DNA from: Tetradesmus obliquus
Lineage: Eukaryota > Chlorophyta > Chlorophyceae > Sphaeropleales > Scenedesmaceae
Assembly (NCBI GenBank): GCA_030272155.1
Contig: CP126193.1
Span: 2,852,001-2,916,000 of the forward strand
Reading direction: 5' to 3'
Length of the DNA: 64,000 nucleotides
Part shown: positions 23,301 through 33,972 of the stretch, in pieces
Layout: every line of letters starts with the position of its first letter
Position numbering within the stretch: position 1 is the first letter of the stretch
The notes under the pieces: generated by a model
Database searches by the model: none
What the model saw: the letters and a program-made list of their open reading frames with translations, nothing else
Told to the model about the DNA's origin: nothing
Translations under genes and position numbers: made by a program

Positions 23301-26060
23301 TTGGTTATGAGAGCAGCACAGGAACAGGCTGGGCCACAGCTACTAGCTCCCGCAGCAGCGGCAGCAGCAGCAGTGGTGCCGGCAGCAGCAGCAGCAGCAG
23401 CAGTGCGGAAGAGGAGGAGGAGAGCAGTCAGGAGCAAGGAGTGTTTGGTGACCCTGAATTGTCATTCCTGCCACACCTGCCTTCAGCAAAGCGGCGGCTG
23501 GCAGGCACAGCAGCCGCTGCTGCTGCGCGGCCTCCTTCTGCCGTGGGCAGCCCTGCAGGCAAGGCTGCAGCTGCAGCTGCACGTGCTGCTGCATCACCTG
23601 GCAAACAACCCAAGGTGGGTGCAGCATGTGATCTCAGCCTAAGCATAAGGGCTGCTTCTCGTTTGTTTATGCTGTCAACTGCGCTGATGCCATTCAATCG
23701 ACCCTGCAGCACACTGGTTGCTGACGCTTGGAACGTGCTGGCACCGCGCAAGGTTTTTGCTTATGTTTGCTGGCTCCCCAGCAAGCAGTTGTCTGCTGTG
23801 CAGTGCAGTCTAGGGGTGGAGACACCAGACAGCTTCTGCCGCTGCATACTCGTGCCTTACAGCAGTGTGTGAGCAGTGACAGCTGTTGCAGTGGCCACAG
23901 GGTCTGCTGCAGCTGCAGTTGCCAAGCGGCACTCAGTGGCGTGCTGCTGCTGTTTCTGCCTGTGCAGGGTGCTGCTGCTGCTGCCGGCTCCTCAGGCCGG
24001 CTGAGGCGGGGCCGCTCCACTGCGAGCCAGTCACAGCCTGCTCAGATCCTGTACATACAGATGGAGTTCTGCCCGCGCACACTGGCTCAGGTAATCCAGG
24101 ACTGTGGTAACGCGCGTGCATGCAGGTTCTTGGTGCAGGGCCCCATTTAGACATGTGAGTGAGCATTACGCTGCCTTGTGTCTGTTTAAAGTTTGCTTCC
24201 TGCAACTCTTCACACGCAGGTGCTGGAGGGTGGCGGCATGGAGGAGGCGTGTGCCTGTCCTGCAAGCAGCAATGTACATGCGCGCCCAGCAAACTCATTC
24301 ACGCCATCTATGTCTGTGCACATGCAACGTGGTCGTGTGCAGGTGCTGGAGGGGTGGCGGCATGGAGGAGCGCATGCGCTCATGCTGCATCAGGTTCACG
24401 GGCGCGGCTGCACCAAGCTCAAACCTGAGTATATTGCATGTGCCTCAAATTATATTGCATGTGCATGCATGCAGGTGCTTGAGGGTGGAGGCATGGAGGA
24501 GGCTGATGCGTGGCTGGTGCTGCGCGGCATACTGGCAGGCCTGGCTCACATCCACTCACAGGTGCGGGGCCAGGGCGGTGGCTGAGGCCTTATGGCGTGA
24601 GTGGTGCTTTCGATTTCTGCCAAGGTATCTGAGAACGTGCTGCTTGCTGGCTGGCCTAGCACACATCCACTCTCAGGTGCGGGGCGGGGCGGTGGCTGTG
24701 CTGCATTATCGATCTCTGGAACAAGGGATTTGAACAGGTGCTGCTCGGCATACTGGCAGGCCTAGCACACATCACTCACAGGTGCGGGGTCGGGCGGGGG
24801 TGGGGCGGCATGGTTGACTCGATAGTGCATGGGTTTTGAACAGGTGCTGCTGGCCTGGCTCACATCCACTCACAGGTGGGGGCCGGGGCGGGGGCTGAGG
24901 CGTAGGGGCGTGAGTGATTTCTGCCAAGGGATCTGAAAAGTGTTGCTTGCTGGCTGGCCCGGCCCAACTCCAATCACAGGTGCAGGGCCGCAGCCAAGAC
25001 TGGGCTGCATGTTTGCATTTTGTATTCGGCAGAGCTTAAAACAGGTGCTGCTTGCCGGGTGGTGATGCTTACAGCAGCACCTTCTACAGTCCACGCTTGC
25101 AGGTGTGTGGACTTGTTTTGGGTTGCATGGAACAGGCTGTCTGGCTGCCTATCACACAAGCTGCCTCTTCATCCTCTGCTTGTGATTTGCGTCCTCTGTG
25201 TTTGTGTCTGCTGTGCAAGCAGGGGGCCATCCATAGGGACCTCAAGCCAGCCAACATCTTCTACGACAGCAAAGGAGAGGTCAAGCTAGGAGACTTTGGC
25301 CTCGCCAAGTTCAACAGCAGCAGTGCAGCAGCAGCTGCTGCAGCAGCAGACGGCGCAGCCGATGGGGCCGGGCCTGCTGGCAACAGCGGCGGCAGCGGGG
25401 GCGGTGCGGCGAATGGCGAAGAGGGCAGCCCTCGTGCGGGGCACCGGCGGCTAAGCAGTGCAGCGGCGCGGGCTGTCAGCGCCACTGGGCCAAGTGACAT
25501 GACGGGGGTGTGCGGCACCGGGTTCTACATCTCTCCGGAGATCGCCAACGGATGGGCCAGCTATGATGAGAAGGTGCGAGATGGGCCCGCTATAACGGAT
25601 GGGCCAGCTATAACGGATGGGCCAGCTATAACGGATGGGCCAGCTATAACGGATGGGCCAGCTATAACGGATGGGCCAGCTATAACGGATGGGCCAGCTA
25701 TGATGAGAAGGTGCGAGAAAGATCGACTGCATGTGTGCTGCGGCGTGGTGCATGCCCTAGCTTGCTGCAGGGGCAATTTGTGCTGTCTTGGTTGGTCCTT
25801 GCACAGCCCTGGTTGTGTGGCCTTGATTAGGTACCAGCCGCTGCAAACAACAACAGAACAGGCTTCATGGAGAGGCCCCCAGTGTACCCATGCTGCCATG
25901 TTAAAACCTCAGAGTGATAGCCCGAGCTGAGCTGCTTGCAGCTTCCTATTTTACCAGGTGTCTGTGGTGGCGTATGCCGCATGTACACACCGTGTAACCC
26001 CTCTATCTATCTATCCCATGCTGCCAGATCGCTGTATATAAGGCGTATCGATCGCAGTCC

Positions 26061-26102
<42 letters not shown>

Positions 26103-27458
26103 GCGCGCCAGGTGGACATCTTCAGCCTGGGTGTGGTGGTGTTTGAGATGTGGCACCCCTTTGCCACCGCCATGGAGCGCGTGGTGCTGCTGCGGGAGCT
26201 GCGGGAGGGCGGGAGGATGCCCGCTGAGTGGGAGGCAGCACACCCGCAGGTGGCGCGGCTCATCAGGTGTGCCCACACAGACTTGTAACACTTGAGACAT
26301 TGCTGCAGCAATATGAGTGTGCATGCTGCTGCGGGGAGGAGGGGCGGCTGCCCCAAGGGTGAAAGGCAGCACACCCGCAGGTGGCGCGGCTGATCAGGTA
26401 AATATGCAACAGACACACCGCCAATAGGCAACCCAACTGTGACATTGCTGTGGCTCCATGGGTGTGCATGCTGCTGCGGGAGGCGGTACTGGAGTACTCT
26501 ATACTTCTCCAACACAAGAGGCTCACACAACCAGCTGAACTACCATTTGCTGACTGCTGCTGTGCGTGTCGTGTCCATCATGTGGTTGCTCCTCAACTTT
26601 GCACGCAACCAATCCGATCATCTCGCAGGTGGCTCATGTCGGCCAAGCCCGCGGACCGCCCCTCCGCACGCCAGGTGCTGCAATCCGAGCTGCTGCCGCC
26701 CCGCCTGGAAGACGAGCAGCTCAAGGACCTGCTGCGCAGCCTGCCGGACAACGCTGCTGCATACGAGCGCGTGGTAGACTCCCTCTTCAGCATCAGCAGC
26801 AGCAAGGAGCGCTCACAGGGCCTCCCCAGCCTGAATGCGGCTGCAAATGCTGCTGCTGCTGCTGGTGCTGATGGCTTGGTTGGATCTGGGCTGCTGTCTT
26901 CGCAGCAGTGCAGCCTGCCGCTCAGTGAGCTGCCTGGTGCGCCGCTGGAGTGTCACCTGGAGCTGGAGGAGGGCGTGTGCAGAGTGGTGCGGGAGGTGTG
27001 CAGCGTGCACGGCGCTGTGCAGATGAGCAGCACCAGCCTGGGGCTGAGCCACGTGGCACTGCCCAAGGTGAGGAGTGAGGGACGTGTGAGGGAAGAGTGA
27101 GGGGCGGAGTAAGGCAAGAGTGAGGGAGGAGTTGAGTTTTTTTTGCACCAGCCTGGGGCTGAGCCATGTGGCACTGCCCAAGGTGAGGAGTGAGGGACGA
27201 GTGAGGGAGGAATGAGGGGCGCAGTAAGGTAAGAGTGAGGGAGGAAATAGGTTTTTTTGCACCAGCACCAGCCTGGGGCTGAGCCATGTGGCGCTGCCCA
27301 AGGTGAGCTTTGTGTGACGTTGTGCTTGTGCTGAAGTGTGCTTCCTGCAATCCCGTACATGAGGCGCAGGAGGAATGAATGCCACAGTGCTGCGGTATCT
27401 CACCCAGCAGCAGCTATGCGCTTTGCTACTCCAGCATGTGTTGCAATGCCTGGCATCC

Positions 27459-27496
<38 letters not shown>

Positions 27497-30400
27497 AATC
27501 AACATGGCTGACCACGACCTTTACCCTTGTGATGCTGCACCCTTGTGCTGCTGCTGCAGGATGCTGTGCGCTTCCTGGCTCCCTCAGGCGCCCAAGTCTC
27601 GCTGCGCTACGAAGTGCGCTACCCGCTAGCGGTCTGGTTCGCGCAACAAGCAGCGCTCGCAGCAGCAGGCCCCTACGGTATGATCGGCGTCGGCAGCGTC
27701 CACAGCAGCAGCAGCAGCGGACACGGCCATCATCATGCGGCGAGCGCAGCGAGTGCATTGGAGCGGGGTTTGAAGCGGTTTGAGATCTGCAGGGTGCAGC
27801 GCGCGGGGCGGGGCGGGCGGGGCTTGCCTGCCAGCTACCTGCAGGCAGACTTTGACCTTATCAGCCCGAGTATAGCTGGCGGTGGTGTGAGGGAGCGCAT
27901 GCTTGCGGAGGCAGAGGTCATCAAAGTGGCTGCACAGGTGCGGGGATACAGGATTTGCGCTGTTTTTGCTACCTTGCAGCACCGCTGACAACCGCCACCC
28001 GCCCAGTACTAGTAGCAACAAGTTCAATCCTGTACAAAATCCTGATCACAGGAGCGCGCATCTTGTGGCAGCACGCTGTATCCTGGCATCCTGCATTGCA
28101 GAACAGGCCTTCTAGGTTTCATGTCCTCATTGCAGTGTTTTACCAGCCCAATCATGCTCGCAAGTCTCAGTTCAAACCTCCTGCGCGCCGTGCGCTCGCT
28201 GATCCCCTCTCAGCAGCAGCTCACACTCCTGCTCCTGCTTGCATGCCTGCTTGCGTGCATTGCGTGCAACCAAAACACGAACACCTCACCTTGCAGGTGC
28301 TAGATGCGCTGCCAGACCTTGGCCCTTACGAGCTGCGCCTCGGGCACAGCGCGCTGTTTGCAGCAGCAGTCGCAGGCCTCGGCTTGCCGCCTGAGGTATC
28401 CCCGGCCTCTGTGATGGCCCTGCTGGCATCTGCAATCAAAGTCTCTGCCTCGCAGCCTGCCACTGACACACCCAACAACAGCAACCACACTGGCACAGCA
28501 GCAGCTGGGGGCAGCGCTGCAGCTGGCGGCGGCAGCAGCAGCAGCAACAGCCATGCAGCAGCAGGACATGCGGGTGGTGCGGCCGGCGCAGGCGGCGGGG
28601 CTGGCGCGGCTGCCAGCAGCGGCAGCACCCGAAGCAGCAGCAGCAGCAGCGGAGGCAGGGCCAATGTGTGGCCTGCTGTGCGCGTTGGGTTGGATGGGCT
28701 GGGGCTTGATTCCAAGCCAGTGAGCAGGTGCAGGCAGTGCTTGCTGAAGTTGCCAGGTGGGTCTGGCGGCTGCGATGCAGCACACGTTCTTTGCTTGTGT
28801 GTTTGCGTGAGAGACTGTGTTTCCAGATGTTTAAAGCGAAATTGCATTTAGTAGCAGGCAAGCAGGCAGCAACAAATCCTGCTAGGACAGTTCCAACCAT
28901 GCTTGCTCGGAGCATAAGGGTGTGAATTTGCGCCAGCGCCGGGCTGAGCAATGGCAGCAGCAGCGCTGGTATGGCAGCTGAGCCTGTCTCTGAACTATAC
29001 GAGAAGCAGGCGCAGGCATCTTTCTGGAGGCTCCTGCGCCATTGCTGCAGCTAGCTTGTATGCACATGCCTCAACCTGGCACGTTGTACAGTAAAACCTC
29101 GAAGTAACGACACCACTGGGGACAGCCTAAAAATGTCGTTACTGTGTGTTTGTCGTTACTTCGCAACAGTTTTACGGCACTTCGGGCACTCTGGGGACAG
29201 CCTGACGTGTCGTTAGTATGCGAAAGTCGCTACTTCAAGCGTCGTTACTTTGAGGTTTTACTGTTTACAACCACACAGAGCCCTCGCACACCGGCCTTGC
29301 CTGTTTCATGCGCTTGTGTCTGTTCTATAACAAACAAAATCGTGTGCAATCTGCAGGCCCACTGTCCTCGCAGCTGCCGCTGCTGCGCTCGTTCCTGCGG
29401 GAGCTCAAGCCGCAGCTGGGCAGCGCTGCCGTGGCAGCAGCGCTTGCAGCAACAGAGGAGCTAGCCGCACTAGGGGAGCTGCTGCAAGCTTGGGGGCTGG
29501 CCCCTGGGCAGCTGCTGCTGGAGCCGCTGCTCACGCCACACTCGGAGCACTTCAGCGGGGTGCTGTTCCAGGTGAGGTTTTGAGGTTTTGTGGTTTAGCA
29601 GAAGGGTTCAGAAGCTGCTGGTGATGTTGTGTATGTATGTGTGTGCTGGTAGTTGCTGCCTGCCGTCGGCTGCCTTGCTTGCGTAGTTGCAGGATGCAGG
29701 GGTGGCTATGCTGCAGCTGGTACCTGCCGTTGCCCCTGTGTTTGGTGGCGGTCTTACACCTGCACAAGTGCTGCTGCTGCGGTTGCGGCTGATGTTTATG
29801 TGTTGGGGCGTTTGTACTGATTCGTGCTGTGTGGCTGGGTACTTTGCTTGTGCTTGCAAGCTGCTATTGATCTGCAGCAGCATATTGCTGACACGCTGCA
29901 TCCCTCTGTTTGGTTGTGCTGCTCCACCTGCACAGGTGCTGCTGCAGTCCACGCCGACACACTCTGGCGCAATGTACACCTCAGCAGTAGCAGCCGGCGG
30001 CCGTTATGACGCGTTACTTCGCAGCCTCTGGTCCCCTGCTGCAGCCACGCTCATGCCGCCACCCGGCGCTGTCGGCATCAGCATAAACTGCGAGAAAATC
30101 GTTAAAATGCTGCTGCAGAAGCGGCGTCACAAGGCTGGTGCAGCGCACGGCCATGGGAGTGCAGCCGCAGGGTTTGGGGGCTTGGGTTTGGAGGGTGGCG
30201 GGCGGCTTCCTGCAGGGCAGTGTGACGTGCTGGTGTGTGCGAGGGGCGATGATGGCATGCTGCAGGTGAGGCATCAGTGCATACGGGCACGTGGACGATA
30301 GGGTTGATAGGGATGATGTCAGCCTAGTGACAATCAGGGAGGAGCTCACATGGCTTCAGCGGTCCTCCCTTTGGGTGGTCCTGAGAACAGCCTAATCTCG

Positions 30401-31115
30401 CAGCGCTTGATATGAGGTGGGTGGCGTGTGGCCTGCCACTGCTCTCACTCCTAACCTCACTCTGTTTCTTTCCATTGTACACTATTTCCATGCCATCTGT
30501 CAGGTGCGGATGGAGCTGCTGGCGCAGCTGTGGGCCGCAGGCATCTCCGCTGCACTACTGCCCAAAGAGTCCCCCAGCCTCACCGAGCAGTACGAGTTCG
30601 GCCACGCCTCAGGGGCCCGCTGGCTCGTCATCCTTGACCGCAGCAGCCTACTCAGTAGCAGCCAAAGCGTGAGAGTCAAAAGCCTGGAGCGCAAGGGAGA
30701 GGATGTGTCTATCCACATCGCAGATCTGGGTCGCTTCCTGCAGCTATGCCTCAGCGGCGCGCAGGACCCCAGCCGAGGGATCGGGTCTGCAGTTGGCGCG
30801 GGCAGCGGCAATGCGAGCGGCTCCGTAGGCTCTTTCGGCGCGCACTTTGGCGCGGTCGGCGGCGGCTTGCAGAGTGCCGGCAGCGGCGGCAGCAGCGGCG
30901 CGACGCCGTTCGGCGGCGCGGGCTTGCTGCTGGGGCTGCAACGGGGGCTGCATAGGTCTGGCAGTGACAGTAGGTTGGGTGGTGTGTGTGACAGCATTGA
31001 TGCTGAGCTGGCGGAGGCTGGTGTGGGGCCTGGCGGCAGCAGTGCAGCGCTGAGGGATAGCCTGCGGGAGCGAGAGCGGGAGCAGGGCGGCAGGCACAGG
31101 GACAGGCGGCGGTAG
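17331..31115 (+). CDS. GCN2: eIF2-alpha kinase GCN2 (RWD, kinase, HisRS-like domains)
   Basis: GCN2 senses uncharged tRNA and phosphorylates eIF2-alpha to slow translation during amino-acid starvation. Sixteen exons: 17331-17545, 18114-18556, 18958-20513, 20880-21217, 21647-21782, 23024-23614, 23968-24090, 24475-24561, 25223-25573, 26112-26266, 26629-27067, 27560-27937, 28297-28756, 29357-29571, 29936-30265 and 30504-31115. Phases agree; about 2142 aa. The RWD domain is at about 20-130 (QEIAEEILALEAIYASDF). A 518-codon Ala/Gln/Ser exon follows. The kinase spans about 828-1355: LGRGGFGVV, YAVKKIKL, RLQHPNVVRYFQAW, HRDLKPANIF, GDFGLAKF, GTGFYISPEIANGW, DIFSLGVVVFEMWHPF. The HisRS-like region has RYEVRYPLAVWFA, FEICRVQRA, YLQADFDLISP and GGRYDALLRS. 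The C-terminal exon contains ELLAQLWAAGISAALLPKES. The 3' end of exon 28297-28756 is the least certain border. The gene is far longer than plant GCN2 because of low-complexity inserts. Confidence 0.93.
20576..20611 (+). repeat. Copy of GCN2 exon 3 end with its donor
   Basis: The end of exon 18958-20513 (DRAFLRLFQK then GTGAGT) is repeated about 97 bases downstream as CTTGACAGAGCCTTCCTGCG..., ending CAGAAG|GTGTGC. The copy lies in the intron. Confidence 0.85.
21467..21514 (+). repeat. Copy of GCN2 exon 5 start with its acceptor
   Basis: About 48 bases ending in the codons for LDGRKYAV, including the preceding TGTGCAG acceptor, duplicate 21623-21672 at a distance of about 157 bases. Only the downstream copy continues into the kinase frame (VKKIKL). 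Confidence 0.88.
21783..22256 (+). repeat. Fourfold tandem copy of GCN2 exon 5 end with donor sites
   Basis: The last 33 bases of exon 21647-21782 (LQHPNVVRYFQ, ending TTCCAG|GT) recur at 21861-21893, 21985-22017, 22104-22136 and 22224-22256. Spacing is 112, 124, 119 and 120 bases. Each copy is followed by a GT donor. The last copy is degenerate in its middle. The spacer between copies is also repeated, so this is a true tandem array of about 120-bp units. Confidence 0.93.
22379..22613 (+). repeat. 21-bp minisatellite, about 11 units, in a GCN2 intron
   Basis: Near-perfect head-to-tail 21-bp units built around CATGTGATGCCTCATGCCC. The 21-bp period keeps two plus-strand frames and one minus-strand frame open, but the array lies between the exons for RYFQ and AWTELAL. 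Confidence 0.93.
22774..23023 (+). repeat. Twofold copy of GCN2 exon 6 start with its acceptor
   Basis: The exon start GCCTGGACTGAGCTGGCGCTG, with its CTGCAG acceptor, is at 23024. Copies begin at 22792 and 22912 (spacing 120 and 112 bases). Spacer sequence is repeated as well. The first two copies are in frame with each other; the third is shifted by one base relative to them. Confidence 0.92.
24220..24474 (+). repeat. Twofold copy of GCN2 exon 8 start with its acceptor
   Basis: The exon start at 24475 encodes VLEGGGMEEAD. Copies with GCAG acceptors start at 24220 and 24343 (GTGCTGGAGGGTGGCGGCATG and a variant with one extra G). Spacing is 123 and 132 bases. Confidence 0.9.
24562..24985 (+). 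repeat. Fourfold copy of GCN2 exon 8 end with donor sites
   Basis: The exon end coding LAGLAHIHSQ followed by GTGCGGGG is repeated with divergence near 24648-24685, 24750-24795, 24844-24885 and 24948-24987. Each copy ends TCACAG|GTG or TCTCAG|GTG followed by a G-rich stretch. Exon 8 therefore has duplicated borders on both sides. Confidence 0.85.
25574..25720 (+). repeat. 18-bp array and copied donor at GCN2 exon 9 end
   Basis: Directly after the donor of exon 25223-25573 come about six units of 18 bp (ATAACGGATGGGCCAGCT). The array then ends with a copy of the exon end (CTATGATGAGAAG|GTGCGAG) near 25698-25716. The unit is derived from the exon's own codons for NGWASY. Confidence 0.9.
26062..26101 (+). 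repeat. CTG repeat, 13 units, just upstream of a GCN2 acceptor
   Basis: Pure CTG run ending about 10 bases before the CGCGCCAG acceptor of exon 26112-26266. Confidence 0.92.
26360..26398 (+). repeat. Copy of GCN2 exon 10 end with donor
   Basis: The exon end coding AAHPQVARLIR (26230-26266) recurs about 131 bases downstream, ending GATCAG|GTAAAT. That copied donor matches the usual consensus at least as well as the real one (CATCAG|GTGTGC). Confidence 0.88.
27068..27303 (+). repeat. Twofold copy of GCN2 exon 11 end with donors
   Basis: The exon end coding TSLGLSHVALPK followed by GTGAGG (to 27067) recurs ending at about 27182 and 27302, spacing about 115 and 120 bases. The spacer (GTGAGGGA-type repeats and a T run) is repeated too. 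Confidence 0.92.
27461..27496 (+). repeat. CTG repeat, 12 units, in a GCN2 intron
   Basis: Pure CTG run about 63 bases upstream of the acceptor of exon 27560-27937. A shorter run touches the acceptor itself. Confidence 0.9.
29089..29263. mobile_element. MITE-like element with terminal inverted repeats, in a GCN2 intron
   Basis: About 175 bp bounded by inverted repeats of about 23 bp. The left end begins CAGTAAAACCTCGAAG and the right end finishes TTTGAGGTTTTACTG, with GTAACGAC/GTCGTTAC inside. The element has no coding capacity. Its interior repeats GGGGACAGCCT and GTCGTTAC. The ends resemble those of Tc1/mariner-pogo elements in starting CAGT (family comparison from memory). A clean TA target duplication is not evident. 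Confidence 0.8.
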
Positions 31116-33137
31116 CTGCTGCAGTGTGTGCTGCGTTGCGCGCCTGCGTGCTGCTGCCTGCAGCCTGTTGCATGTCTGGAGTTGTTGTATTTATGTGGGT
31201 GATTGAGGATATACAGGGACGAAAGGGGTTGTAGATCAGGCTGTTCAGACAAAGATTCACCGAGCATCTGGCAAGCTGCTTGTGCATGCTGCTTGGAGCG
31301 TCAAGCAGGTTGTGGTGTCGTAACATTGCGCCGGCTTGCGTGATTGTTTTCAGCTTTGGTGTCAATGCGCAAGGCAACCAGGGTGCTTGGTGTCGAAGCT
31401 TTTGGGTGATGGAGGTTGATGGGCGCCGGCGTGCACCTGCTGCAGCCGACAGCCGTGTGGCGTTGGGTGTTGGTTATGGCTGGTACGCCTTGGTCATCAT
31501 ATCAGCACTACAAAGCCGTATTAACATTGCCATCTGCCCAGTGCCCTACTGAAGCGGAAGTGGGAGGGAGCACCGCTCCAATGTGCTTGCAAGCGCTGCG
31601 AGATTCTCAGCAAGCAATTGGAAGGTTTAGCCAAACATGCAGCCGCATGACCAGGATCCGAGATCTGTCCAAAGAGCCCTGTGGCAGCAAAAGCACGCTG
31701 TGACTCTTTATAAAGTAGCGGCCCTGCACACAATTTGCTTGGGCGCGCGGTGTTGAAAGGTATTCTGTGTTGCAGTCTGCTGTGTACGTTGTTTGCTAGC
31801 AAACACCAGCGCGGCGAAAAAAGAGTGCCTGACCCTCGCTGCCATATGTGGCTTTGAAAACAACAGCACTGGCCTAGGCCAGGGCAGGCCTGCCGTCTGT
31901 GAGGGTCAAGCGTGCGACACGCCAGCAACGTGTACATTGTGCTGCAGCTATACAGCAGCCTTGGCTGCAGTAGCACAACTCACCCTTTACAACCTTGACC
32001 ACGTACGGGTGCACCTGGATTGCTGTTGCACCTGGGATTTTGCCCCGATGACCGTAACCAGGAAACATCACCTATTTTGTTACCACGGGGAGCAGCATTC
32101 CATTGGCTGGCCGTACACAGCAAAGAAGTGAACTTGAATGCACTGGCATATGCCGGAAACCTAGTGCACTGCCGCAACACCAGCAAGATACGCCAAACAC
32201 CTTTCTAATGGCGGCCGCCAGTACACAGCAGCCACTACACAGCAGCCTCCAAAGCCAACGGGATGCGTACGTTTGACTTTGGAGTGCACGGCGTTTGTGA
32301 TGATAAACCACGGCAGCTGTGCGTCACGTCTTCACGCTTAATGCAAGCCGTGCCACAGTATAATTTGAGCAAGCATGTCGCATGGGCGAAGGCACACCCC
32401 ATGCGTTGCAAACAGATAAGCTGTACTGATACAGGCAGACAGCACAGCGGACCAGCAACAGGCACAAGTGTGACCAGAACAGCACGTGCAGGCGCATTGC
32501 CACAAGGCAGTAGGATCAGCACCAGTGCTGTTGCTGGCGCATGTAAAAGGACGAACAATGGCACATGTAAAAGGACGAGCATGTGCGGTTACGCATCCCA
32601 ACGTAATCCTAAGGACTCTGTGTGTATCTACCTTCGTTCTTATGCATATGCTGGCGCACAGTGGGATCTGTTCACCAGAGGTGGCTGCAGGCCTGCTTGC
32701 ATGCAACCAAATCCAATCACTCAGTTGGCAGCACCCTGCCATATCAGCTGCCATGTTGCACGGATCAGTTGCCCGCGCAGGACGCCATACTCACACCGGA
32801 GCGACACATCTGTATCATAGTTGAAACTCTGCGCGAGCCTGCCATGCTCAGCAACTGCAGCAAGCACACAAAGTGACAGACTCGCACTGCCCCATCAAAC
32901 AGAGCTTGCACGTGCATGTGCATGTGGCACAGATGATGTTTTGCAGGATGTTGTGCAGTGCTGCCCTGCATCGACGGTGCAGCAACAGCAGCAGCAACAG
33001 CAATGCCACGCCAGACTCGAGCACCATCAATGATGTTCATGCAACCGGCGAACCAGACCACCGCAAAAAGCCACGCTTTAGATGAGCGCACGCAAGCGAT
33101 ACGGCCCGCTTGTGCCCTGGGGCGCAAGTGGACGGGT

Positions 33138-33185
33138 AGAGGGTGTGGAGCCCAGGGGCGCCGCCCCTGGCCACACACACCCTCT
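33138..33185. repeat. Long imperfect hairpin
   Basis: AGAGGGTGTG...CCCAGGGGC pairs with GCCCCTGG...CACACCCTCT, a stem of about 22 bp with a tiny loop. A second inverted repeat (ACCCAGG/CCTGGGT) follows at about 33198-33225. Confidence 0.75.
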
Positions 33186-33731
33186 TAGCCTTAACTTACC
33201 CAGGAGCTGCAGAGCTGCCTGGGTAGTCACTCACTCACTCACATGTTCATGCAGCAGGACTCATGCCACAACAGCTGACTGATGCAACGTCTTCACCTCG
33301 GACAGCTGCCCATAAAGATGTTTGAAGAAGCAGGCAAGCTGATTGAATGCTGCATTTTACAAGCAAACATATCCGTGTACAACAACCCCCCATCTGAACA
33401 AACACCAGCAAAGACCCCGGGTCACCAACACCAACGCAACCCATGCACCCTGCGTCTGCCTTGCCTGTTGCCCGTTATAGTGACAGGGAATATGTCGAAG
33501 CAGCCTGCAATGACAGCCAAAAGGAGAAGTTGTAACCTCTAGGCACCCTCTCTCGCACATTCGTTGACCCAGAGCATTACAGGAACCATCACACAGATTG
33601 TCTGAATGGCCCTTCACCCCTTGTGGCTTCAACACCTGACCGGCCTGTGTTCAACTCCGCCGGAATTGCCACCCTGGCTTAACCAGCACACCACCCAGGA
33701 CATGCACGCACACAGCATACACGCATGTTCG

Positions 33732-33840
33732 CATGCATACATACACATGTTCACAAGCATACATACACATGTTCACAAGCATACATACACACATGTTCAC
33801 ACGCATACATACACACACATTCACATGCATACATACACAT
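33732..33840. repeat. CA-rich minisatellite
   Basis: About five units of roughly 22-24 bp built on GCATACATACACATGTTCAC. Confidence 0.85.
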
Positions 33841-33880
33841 GCCTCCCAACCACCACAGCACCTCCATCATGCAAGGCTGA

Positions 33881-33972
33881 CACCCCCACCACCACCCACC
33901 CCCACCCCCACCACCCACCCCCACCACCCCCACCACCACCACCCACCACCACCACCACCACCACCACCCCCA
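33881..33972. repeat. CCA/CCACCC simple repeat
   Basis: About 90 bases made almost only of CCA and CCACCC units on the plus strand. Confidence 0.9.

Noticed and set aside
28720-28760. Alternative 3' ends for GCN2 exon 13 at 28719 or 28727
   Set aside because: Both have good donors, but only the end at 28756 gives the phase required by the next exon (LSSQLPLLRSFL). Kept as the working model with moderate certainty.
32263-32820. 185-codon open frame downstream of GCN2
   Set aside because: No recognisable domain and no splice or neighbour support.
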